Below, one piece after another: positions 57,537-64,000 of a DNA stretch of 64,000 nucleotides (within the stretch, counting starts at the first letter, position 1; each line of letters opens with the position of its first letter). A program made the translations under genes and the position numbers. Origin of the DNA: Rufibacter sp. LB8 (GTDB taxonomy: Bacteria > Bacteroidota > Bacteroidia > Cytophagales > Hymenobacteraceae); contig NZ_JADALJ010000001.1 in NCBI RefSeq assembly GCF_014876185.1, positions 4,341,001 through 4,405,000 on the forward strand. Direction: 5' to 3'. A model generated the notes under the pieces. The model did no database searches, was not told the DNA's origin, and worked only from the letters and a program-made list of their open reading frames with translations.

Positions 57537-59816
57537 ATGACACATCTTCCGCATTTAGTGACAGATTTAGGGCTGATTTTGGGCGCTGCCGGTATCACCA
57601 CCCTTATATTCAAAAAAATAAAGCAGCCTTTGGTGTTGGGCTACATCATTGCCGGTTTGTTGGTGGGGCCGCATTTCTCGCTCTTCCCCACTATCATGGA
57701 GCCCGAGAGCATTACCGTGTGGGCCGAGATTGGCGTTATTTTCCTCCTTTTCAGCCTAGGTTTAGAATTCAGTTTCAAAAAACTGGTGAAAGTAGGCGGG
57801 GCCTCCAGCGTAATGGCGCTCACTGAGGTAGGGGTCATGTTGTTGCTGGGCTATCTGGCCGGCAAGGTGCTGGGCTGGTCCACCATGGACAGTATTTTCC
57901 TGGGCGGCATTCTTTCCATTTCGTCTACTACAATTATTATCAGGGCGTTTGAGGAACTGGGCGTGAAATCACAGAAATTCGCGGGCTTGGTGTTTGGCGT
58001 GCTCATTGTGGAAGACCTGGTGGCCATTTTGCTCATGGTGTTGCTTTCCACCTTAGCCGTAAGCCAGCAGTTTGCCGGTTCAGAAATGTTGGAGGCCGTC
58101 CTGAAACTGGGTTTCTTCCTGCTGCTTTGGTTTTTGGGCGGTATCTTCCTGATTCCTACGTTTCTGCGCAAGGCCAGCAAGCTCATGAACAATGAAACAC
58201 TCTTGATTGTGTCTCTGGCGCTGTGCCTGATCATGGTCATTCTGGCGGCCAAGGCGGGTTTTTCGCCGGCGCTGGGCGCGTTCATCATGGGTTCCATTCT
58301 AGCAGAAACCACCAAAGCCGAAAAAATTGAGCACCTTATTTCTTCGGTGAAAGACTTGTTTGGGGCTATTTTCTTTGTGTCGGTGGGCATTCTCATAGAC
58401 CCGTCTACCATTGTGGAATACGCCGGGCCTATTGCGCTAATCACGTTGGTGACCTTGGTGGGCAAACTCACCAGCATCACAGCCGGAGGCCTTATTTCTG
58501 GGCAAGGCCTGAAAACGTCTATCCAGAGTGGCATGAGCGTGTCGCAGATTGGGGAATTCTCGTTTATCATCGCCACGCTGGGGCTTACGCTCAAAGTAAC
58601 CAGTGATTTCATCTATCCGGTGGCGGTGGCGGTGTCTGCCATTACCACGTTCACTACGCCCTACATGATCAAATACTCAGAACCGCTGTACCGGGTGGTG
58701 GAGCGCGTACTGCCCCAGAAATGGCTGAGTTCGCTCAATGAATACAGCTCCGGCACGCAGACCATCTCCACCACCAGTGACTGGAAAGTGGTGCTTCGGT
58801 CTTATGTCCTGAATTTGGTGGTGCTGTCTGTGATCATCATCAGCGTGATTCTGTTGTCTAGCCAGTACCTCAACCCGTTCATCACCCAGAATGTAATAAA
58901 TGGCAACCTGGGTGATATTGTGACCACGGCCATCACCTTTATTTTGATGTCGCCGTTTCTGTGGGCGCTGGCGGTGCACCACCCAGAGAAAGAGGCGCAG
59001 GGCCGTATCTGGGCGAATAAAAATTACCGAAGCCTGATCATTGTGCTGGAATTCAGCCGCATAGCGGTGGCCATTTTGTTTGTATTCTTTTTGTTGAACC
59101 AGTTCTTTTCGGTGCAGCTGGCCGTGGTGGTGGGCTTGGTGATGGTGGTACTCATGGTGGTGTTCTCCAGAAGGATTCAGGCTTTCTACATAAGAATTGA
59201 GAACCGCTTTGTGCGCAACCTCAACGCCCGTGAACTCCATGAAGCCGAACGCATGCACCACACGCTCACGCCCTGGAACGTGCACCTCACCAGTTTTGAG
59301 GTGTCCCCGGAGGCCGATGTGGTAGGCAAAAACCTAGCTGAATTGCAGGTGCGCGAGAAGTACGGCGTGAACGTGGCGGTGATTGAACGCGGCGAGCGCA
59401 CCCTCACGGCCCCCACCCGCAATGAACGCATTTACCCGCACGACAAACTCTACGTGTTTGGCACCGATGAACAGATGGAGGCGTTCAGGCAGTTTTTGGA
59501 GGCGGGCAGCAGACAGCCGGTGGCCAACGGGGAACGCGACGAAATAAAACTCCAGAAGCTGAAAGTGCGCGAAGGCTCCATGCTGCTGCACCAATCCATC
59601 CGGAATTCGGGGGTTCGGGAAAAAACCAAGGGCCTGATAGTGGGCATTGAGCGCCAGGGCGAACGCATGATTAACCCAGACTCAGAACTGGTGTTTGAAG
59701 AAGGCGATCTGGTCTGGATTGTAGGTTCCCCGCAGAAAATAAAGCAACTAGAAGAAGCCCGTGAGAATACCTCCCAAAACCAGTCACCGGGCAAGGGCCT
59801 TTCCTTCTCCAATTAA
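57537..59816 (+). CDS. CPA2 family cation:proton antiporter with TrkA-C domains
   Basis: 759 residues. A Na/H exchanger-type membrane domain (1-390) has LVLGYIIAGLLVGPH, IFLLFSLGLEFSFKKL, LGGILSISSTTIIIRAFEELG and VEDLVAILLMVLLS. A second block of about four helices (400-560) follows. The soluble end holds two RCK_C/TrkA-C-like units (LTSFEVSPEADVVGKNLAELQVREKYGVNVAVIERG and MLLHQSIRNSGVREKTKGLIVGIERQGERM). It probably exports K+ or Na+ in exchange for H+, gated by a ligand at the C-terminal domains. Confidence 0.92.
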   Translation: MTHLPHLVTDLGLILGAAGITTLIFKKIKQPLVLGYIIAGLLVGPHFSLFPTIMEPESITVWAEIGVIFLLFSLGLEFSFKKLVKVGGASSVMALTEVGVMLLLGYLAGKVLGWSTMDSIFLGGILSISSTTIIIRAFEELGVKSQKFAGLVFGVLIVEDLVAILLMVLLSTLAVSQQFAGSEMLEAVLKLGFFLLLWFLGGIFLIPTFLRKASKLMNNETLLIVSLALCLIMVILAAKAGFSPALGAFIMGSILAETTKAEKIEHLISSVKDLFGAIFFVSVGILIDPSTIVEYAGPIALITLVTLVGKLTSITAGGLISGQGLKTSIQSGMSVSQIGEFSFIIATLGLTLKVTSDFIYPVAVAVSAITTFTTPYMIKYSEPLYRVVERVLPQKWLSSLNEYSSGTQTISTTSDWKVVLRSYVLNLVVLSVIIISVILLSSQYLNPFITQNVINGNLGDIVTTAITFILMSPFLWALAVHHPEKEAQGRIWANKNYRSLIIVLEFSRIAVAILFVFFLLNQFFSVQLAVVVGLVMVVLMVVFSRRIQAFYIRIENRFVRNLNARELHEAERMHHTLTPWNVHLTSFEVSPEADVVGKNLAELQVREKYGVNVAVIERGERTLTAPTRNERIYPHDKLYVFGTDEQMEAFRQFLEAGSRQPVANGERDEIKLQKLKVREGSMLLHQSIRNSGVREKTKGLIVGIERQGERMINPDSELVFEEGDLVWIVGSPQKIKQLEEARENTSQNQSPGKGLSFSN

Positions 59817-59836
59817 GGCTGTTGGGTGAATTAGGT

Positions 59837-59886
59837 GATTCCCGTTTTCGGGCTCATTTCTGGAAATGGAGCCAAAAACGGAATCT
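59837..59886. repeat. Dispersed palindrome PAL1, copy 31
   Basis: The arms read TTCCCGTTTTCGGGCTCATTT and AAATGGAGCCAAAAACGGAA. It lies 20 bp after the antiporter stop. Confidence 0.92.
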
Positions 59887-59967
59887 GAGGAAAATACACT
59901 CGTCTTTTGGGTGAGTGACAAGCCTGAGGTAATGTGTTTTTCTAGGCTACCTGCAACTCATTCTGAT

Positions 59968-60004
59968 AAACCTGGAGACAAGGCACTGCCTTGTCTCCAG
60001 GTTT
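59968..60004. repeat. GGAGACAAGGCA palindrome, copy 4 (perfect)
   Basis: Perfect 18-bp arms AAACCTGGAGACAAGGCA and TGCCTTGTCTCCAGGTTT around one base, the longest copy of this family in the window. Confidence 0.88.
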
Positions 60005-60030
60005 CCTAAGCCAATATATCAGCCATCACA

Positions 60031-60080
60031 ACTTCCTGTTTTTGGGCTCATTTTCAGAAATGAAGCCAAAAACGGAAATC
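60031..60080. repeat. Dispersed palindrome PAL1, copy 32
   Basis: The arms read TTCCTGTTTTTGGGCTCAT and GAAATGAAGCCAAAAACGG. Confidence 0.88.
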
Positions 60081-60107
60081 TCACCCAAGCCTGAAAAGTA
60101 ACGACAT

Positions 60108-60140
60108 AAAAAAAGCCGGACCATATGGCCCGGCTTTTTT
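60108..60140 (-). terminator. Terminator after secDF
   Basis: Stem AAAAAAAGCCGG / CCGGCTTTTTT with a central CCATATGG, active for the minus-strand gene that ends at 60160. Confidence 0.9.
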
Positions 60141-60159
60141 GTGCTATAGAAATGGCAGC

Positions 60160-63141
60160 TTAAGAAACCACCACTGGTTTGGCTACCACGGGTCTTTCTT
60201 TGTCTAAGTTGGTGGTGTCTACCACAATTGGGGCGGCAATGAACAAGGTAGAATACGTACCAGTCAAAGAACCAATCAACATAGCGAAAGAGAAGCCACG
60301 CAGGGTCTCACCCCCGAAGATGAAGAGCACAACCACTACCAGCAATACCGTTAAGTTGGTAATGATGGTACGGCTGAACGTGCTGTTCAAGGCCGGGTTC
60401 ACCACTTCGCTGAACTTCATGCGCGGATTCTCAGTGGTGTATTCTCTGATACGGTCAAACACTACCACGGTGTCATTGATGGAGTAACCAATAATGGTCA
60501 AGATAGAGGCAATGAACACCTGGTCCATCTCAAAGGAAATCCCAAACAGGTTGGCGATGGTGAACGCAGAGAACACGATCAACACGTCGTGGATCAAGGC
60601 AATCACCCCGCCCAAGCTGAACTGCCAGCGGCTGAAACGGAAGGCCAAATACAGGAAGATACCGGCAAAGGCAAGCACTACAGCCAGAACGGCGGTTTTC
60701 TGAATGTCATCTGCCATGGTAGCACCCACTTTAGAAGAACTTACCACGGTTGGGTTTTCGGCCTGGTATTGCTTCAAACCTTGATCCAGCGCAGCGCGCA
60801 CAGTTTCATCGGCTTGGGTAGACTCGTCTTCGGCTATGTAGCTGGTCGTGATTTTCAGGCGGTTGGTAGCACCGTAGGTTTTCACCTCAGTACCGGCACC
60901 CTGGAATTCATCGTCTAGGGAAGCGCGCACATCAGACGCTACCACTGGGTTGTTGAAGTTCACCACGTATGAGCGGCCTCCTTTAAAGTCAACGCCTAAC
61001 GGCAATTCGCCTTTGATGAAGATAGCAGCAATACCAAACGCAATCACGGCGGCAGAGAAGATATAGGCTTTCTTGCGGTTGCCCAGAATGTCAAACTTAA
61101 TGTTCTTGAACCAGTTTCTGGAAAGTGCGGTCTCCAAGGAAAGGTTTTTGTTGTTCTTGGTCAACCATTCCACCAACAGACGAGACACATACACTGCCGT
61201 GAAGAAAGAGGTGGCAATACCAATCATCAAGGTAACGGCAAAGCCTTTCACCGGGCCAGACCCGAAGAAGAACAGGATGATACCCGCCAACATGGTGGTC
61301 ACGTTGGAGTCAAAGATGGAGCTGAACGCTTTGCTGTACCCTTTTTTAATGGCGTCCTGCATGCCCAGGCCACCGGCCAGTTCTTCCTTGATACGCTCAA
61401 AGATCAGTACGTTCGCATCCACTGACATACCCATGGTCAATACCATACCGGCAATGCCAGGCAAGGTAAGGGCTGTGCCAAACTGCGCCAGAATACCAAT
61501 GATGAAGAAGATGTTGAAGAACAAGGCAATGTTGGCCACCAGACCGCCTTTGCTGTAGTAGGCAAACATGAACAACACCACCAGACCCATACCGGCCAGT
61601 GACGAAATCAAACCTTGGTTAATAGCTTCCTGACCCAAAGAAGGACCTACAATGGCTTCTTCCACAATGCGGGTAGGAGCGGGCATTTTACCGGCTTTCA
61701 AGATGTTGGCCAAATCCTGGGCTTCTTCAATGGTGAAGTTACCGGAGATAGACGAGTTGCCACCGCCAATTTCGGCTTGCACCACGGGAGCAGAATACAC
61801 ATAGTCATCCAGCACAATAGCCACCTGGCGACCGATGTTCTCACCTGTCAAGCGCTGCCATTTTTTGGCACCGGCGGCGTTCATGCCCATGGTGATCTCA
61901 GGGCGGCCAGACTGGTCATAATCCTGGCGGGCATCTGAGATGTACTCACCCGTCAAAGGAGCTTTGCCGTCACGGCCTTTTTTAATGGCATAAAGTTCCA
62001 GGAACTCAGCACCGTCATTGGCTACAATAGGCTTTACACCCCACAGGAACTTCAGGTTCTGCGGGAAAATGGCTCTAACTTCAGGCTTCGCGAACAAGGC
62101 ATTCACTTTGGCGGTGTCCCGCACGTTGGTGCCCAGGCCACCTGGCAAGGTGGTGAACAATCTGGCCAGTAAGGCGCTTTGGTTAGGGTTGATAGAATCT
62201 TTGGCGGCACCGGCGGCAGTATCTGTCTTGCTCAACTGCGCAGCTAGAGCGGTAGTATCTGTAGAAGCAGCAGCGGCGGTATCTGTGGTGCCGGCGGCGC
62301 TGGCCAGGGCATTGTCAGCAGCTGGGGCGGCGGCGGTTGGGTTCAGTTTGTTGGCGGCCTCTTGCTTTACCAGGTAATCATTCAACTGGGTGAAGTAGTT
62401 GCCGTACTCCTGCACGTTCCAAACTTCCCAGAACTCCAGGTTGGCGGTTCCTTGCAATAATTTACGAACCCGCTCAGGGTTGTCTACGCCCGGTAACTCA
62501 ATCTGAATGCGGCCGCTGCCTTTCAAACGCTGAATGTTGGGCTGGTTTACACCGAATTTGTCAATACGTGTGCGCAGAATGTTGAATGAACGAGCAATAG
62601 CATCTTCCACCTCACGGTTGATTTCGGCTAAAACCTCCTGGTCAGTGGAGTTGTAGTTGATGTTACGCGTGGTGCTGCTCGCAAACACAGAAGCCAGTTT
62701 GGCGTTGGGCTGAATCTCACGGTAAGAACGGTAGAACAGATCCACGAAGCTCTCCTGGCTGGTTTTCTGCAAGTTTTGGGCTTGAGTAATGGCTTTCTCA
62801 AAAGCTGCATCTTTTCTGCCGCCGGCCATGGCTCTGATGATTTCCACCGGAGAAACCTCCAGGGTCACGTGCATGCCGCCTTTTAAGTCAAGGCCAAGGC
62901 TCAGCTCGTTTTCTTTGATTTCCTGGTAGGTATAATCTGCCCCCAGAAAGTTGTAGACCGGCATTTTCCAGACGGAGTCCAGGTACTGCTGTTTTTTGTA
63001 ATGGTTCAGTTGGCCGTTTTCAGTGGCAAACGCGGTGGCTTTCTCCTCTACGCCCTTAGAGACCAGAGAAAGTGACAGAAAGTACAGGCAAAGCGCTGAT
63101 ACCACCACCGTTAGTAATAAGATAAAACCTTTGTTACGCAT
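60160..63141 (-). CDS. secDF: Protein translocase SecD-SecF fusion
   Basis: 993 residues joining both subunits. SecD part: first helix, then LSLGLDLKGGMHVTLEV (D1 motif), the large periplasmic P1 domain with RTRIDKFGVNQPNIQRLKGSGRIQIELPGV, and GMSVDANVLIFERIKEEL in helix 4. SecF part from about residue 680: LPLGVDFKGGRSYVV and GYSINDTVVVFDRIREYT. A low-complexity Ala/Thr/Asp stretch at about 262-320 interrupts P1. The complex uses proton flow to pull exported proteins off SecYEG at the periplasmic side. Fusions are usual in Bacteroidota. Confidence 0.97.
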   Translation of the reverse strand: MRNKGFILLLTVVVSALCLYFLSLSLVSKGVEEKATAFATENGQLNHYKKQQYLDSVWKMPVYNFLGADYTYQEIKENELSLGLDLKGGMHVTLEVSPVEIIRAMAGGRKDAAFEKAITQAQNLQKTSQESFVDLFYRSYREIQPNAKLASVFASSTTRNINYNSTDQEVLAEINREVEDAIARSFNILRTRIDKFGVNQPNIQRLKGSGRIQIELPGVDNPERVRKLLQGTANLEFWEVWNVQEYGNYFTQLNDYLVKQEAANKLNPTAAAPAADNALASAAGTTDTAAAASTDTTALAAQLSKTDTAAGAAKDSINPNQSALLARLFTTLPGGLGTNVRDTAKVNALFAKPEVRAIFPQNLKFLWGVKPIVANDGAEFLELYAIKKGRDGKAPLTGEYISDARQDYDQSGRPEITMGMNAAGAKKWQRLTGENIGRQVAIVLDDYVYSAPVVQAEIGGGNSSISGNFTIEEAQDLANILKAGKMPAPTRIVEEAIVGPSLGQEAINQGLISSLAGMGLVVLFMFAYYSKGGLVANIALFFNIFFIIGILAQFGTALTLPGIAGMVLTMGMSVDANVLIFERIKEELAGGLGMQDAIKKGYSKAFSSIFDSNVTTMLAGIILFFFGSGPVKGFAVTLMIGIATSFFTAVYVSRLLVEWLTKNNKNLSLETALSRNWFKNIKFDILGNRKKAYIFSAAVIAFGIAAIFIKGELPLGVDFKGGRSYVVNFNNPVVASDVRASLDDEFQGAGTEVKTYGATNRLKITTSYIAEDESTQADETVRAALDQGLKQYQAENPTVVSSSKVGATMADDIQKTAVLAVVLAFAGIFLYLAFRFSRWQFSLGGVIALIHDVLIVFSAFTIANLFGISFEMDQVFIASILTIIGYSINDTVVVFDRIREYTTENPRMKFSEVVNPALNSTFSRTIITNLTVLLVVVVLFIFGGETLRGFSFAMLIGSLTGTYSTLFIAAPIVVDTTNLDKERPVVAKPVVVS

Positions 63142-63306
63142 GGGTTGATAAAAATGAAAAGAATATGAAAGTTTGAATTGTTTGCAAAAATTCAGTTCGC
63201 CGGAGCCACTTACAGAATGCTGTTTGGGCTCACGTCAGCGGAAACTGAGAAAAGAATTCGCGTCACCCGCCAGAACGGCAAATGCTGCTTGAAAAGTAAA
63301 GGGAAA

Positions 63307-63669
63307 CTAGGGAGCGTTAGGCGAGATGGGCAGCGTAGCCAGTTGCTGCAGAAAAAAGGCCCAATACGGAACGCCCGGCGTGGCCGGAACCAGTTTTTGA
63401 AGGGGAGCTGCAAAGGTAATCCGCGCCAGAAGGGCAGGTTCTTGCAGATTGATATCAATAAAAGAGGTGGTGGCCTCAAAAGACACTTTCTGTTTCACCA
63501 CGCTGTGGTCAGCGTCATGCCCCGTGGTTTTCACCGACGTCTTCTGGCCCGCAGGCACCGCAGCGGCATAGGCCGGCAAGGCCCGGTGATTCACCGTCAG
63601 CACCAACAGCAAGGCCAGGCTGGTGCAAAGCAGCCGCCAGTTACGTTGTATGTAGGGCGTAGGTTTCAT
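63307..63669 (-). CDS. Hypothetical protein with signal anchor
   Basis: 120 residues from the ATG at 63669. One N-terminal hydrophobic segment (LLCTSLALLLVLTVNHRALPAYA) precedes a short soluble part with KVSFEATTSFIDINLQEPALLARITF. I do not recognise the family. It may be an exported protein. It lies 165 bp upstream of secDF on the same strand, with a gap that shows no other features. Confidence 0.55.
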   Translation of the reverse strand: MKPTPYIQRNWRLLCTSLALLLVLTVNHRALPAYAAAVPAGQKTSVKTTGHDADHSVVKQKVSFEATTSFIDINLQEPALLARITFAAPLQKLVPATPGVPYWAFFLQQLATLPISPNAP

Positions 63670-63706
63670 GTCTGCAAGCAAAGATAGCCCATTCTTGAAA
63701 TAAAAC

Positions 63707-63742
63707 AAAAGCCTCTGCTGAATAGACCAGCAGAGGCTTTTA
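63707..63742 (-). terminator. Terminator after uridine kinase
   Basis: Stem AAAAGCCTCTGCTG / CAGCAGAGGCTTTT with an 8-nt loop. Confidence 0.9.
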
Positions 63743-63772
63743 CTTCTCTATTTTTCAAGCCAGGGCGCTGGC

Positions 63773-64000
63773 TTACTTGATTTTGGTGTTCAGATACGTG
63801 ACCAGTACATCAAGCCCCACCTCAAAATTGCGGTTGTTGGGAATGATCACATCGGCGTCATTCTTGAAGGGTTTTATGTATTTTTCATACGTAGGCGCCA
63901 CGTGGTTGGTGTAGCGGTACAGTACATCGTCCAGGTCATAGCCGCGCTCCACTTTGTCTCTGATGATGCGGCGCTGCAGCTTAATGTATTCCTTGGCGTC
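63773..64000 (-). CDS. udk: Uridine kinase, C-terminal part, cut by window edge
   Basis: Only the last 75 codons are visible. They read IKLQRRIIRDKVERGYDLDD, YRYTNHVAPTYEKYIKPFKN, then DADVIIPNNRNFEVGLDVL. The R-R-I-x-R-D...RG-x-D pattern and the DVIIPN strand match the C-terminal half of uridine/cytidine kinases, which phosphorylate uridine in pyrimidine salvage. The Walker A region lies beyond the window, so the call rests on this end alone. Confidence 0.85.
   Translation of the reverse strand, partial: DAKEYIKLQRRIIRDKVERGYDLDDVLYRYTNHVAPTYEKYIKPFKNDADVIIPNNRNFEVGLDVLVTYLNTKIK

Overview
The window looks like a chromosomal segment of an aerobic Bacteroidota, most likely Hymenobacteraceae (a Rufibacter/Pontibacter-like organism). 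This is inferred from family content, not a database search: SusC/SusD pair, type IX secretion sorting domain, SecD-SecF fusion, BatD, FabV, Bacteroidota-type TAnnTTTG -7 promoter elements, and moderate-to-high GC with many CarboxypepD_reg-like TonB receptors. No phage, plasmid, CRISPR or rRNA is present.

Layout. 0-7.4 kb: M61 peptidase (cut by the left edge), methyltransferase, CinA-type deamidase, two related PAP2 phosphatases around tRNA-Leu(CAG) and a GAF protein, FabV, and a DUF1801 protein. 7.5-9 kb: an AT-rich island with two small lipoprotein genes, each followed by a homologous imperfect palindrome resembling an integron attC site. 9-23.5 kb: macro-domain protein, a 776-residue GAF protein, a T9SS cargo protein, fasciclin, type I pullulanase, thioredoxin-like lipoprotein, dicarboxylate symporter, dipeptide epimerase, a repeat-filled 0.9 kb gap, DedA, MarR and YceI. 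23.6-28.4 kb: a TPP riboswitch leading a TonB-dependent receptor, then a glutaryl-CoA-type dehydrogenase. 28.4-35.8 kb: three YceI proteins, an outer-membrane barrel and a cupin fusion, beside a FixL-like sensor kinase and a receiver-cNMP-CRP/FNR regulator. 36-41.9 kb: SusD, SusC and a divergent PchR-like AraC regulator. 42-56.7 kb: RuvB, QueG, two ferritin-like proteins, BatD-AroC, Na/H antiporter, NfuA, POT peptide transporter, amino-acid permease and YitT. 57.5-64 kb: CPA2 antiporter, SecDF and the end of uridine kinase.

The main find is a candidate oxygen-responsive circuit. The kinase at 33019 keeps the FixL haem-PAS signature (RHD histidine and PHxIGIGR loop). Its partner overlaps it by 4 bp and joins a FixJ-like receiver directly to a CRP/FNR-type DNA-binding module. 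Three nearby promoters each carry a TGA-N6-TCA dyad exactly 45 bp upstream of a TAnnTTTG element: before the YceI-barrel-YceI-cupin operon, before the solo YceI gene, and before a stand-alone D-lactate-dehydrogenase-like N-terminal domain. This geometry fits class I (about -61.5) activation by an FNR-like protein and defines a small local regulon.

The second find is about 32 intergenic copies of a roughly 45-bp palindrome (arms CGTTTTCGGGCTCATTTC and GAAATGAGCCCGAAAACG), about one per 2 kb, plus several other dispersed palindrome families and MITE-like elements. Some copies have been absorbed into genes: the BatD start codon and the stop codon of the thiamine-linked receptor lie inside copies.
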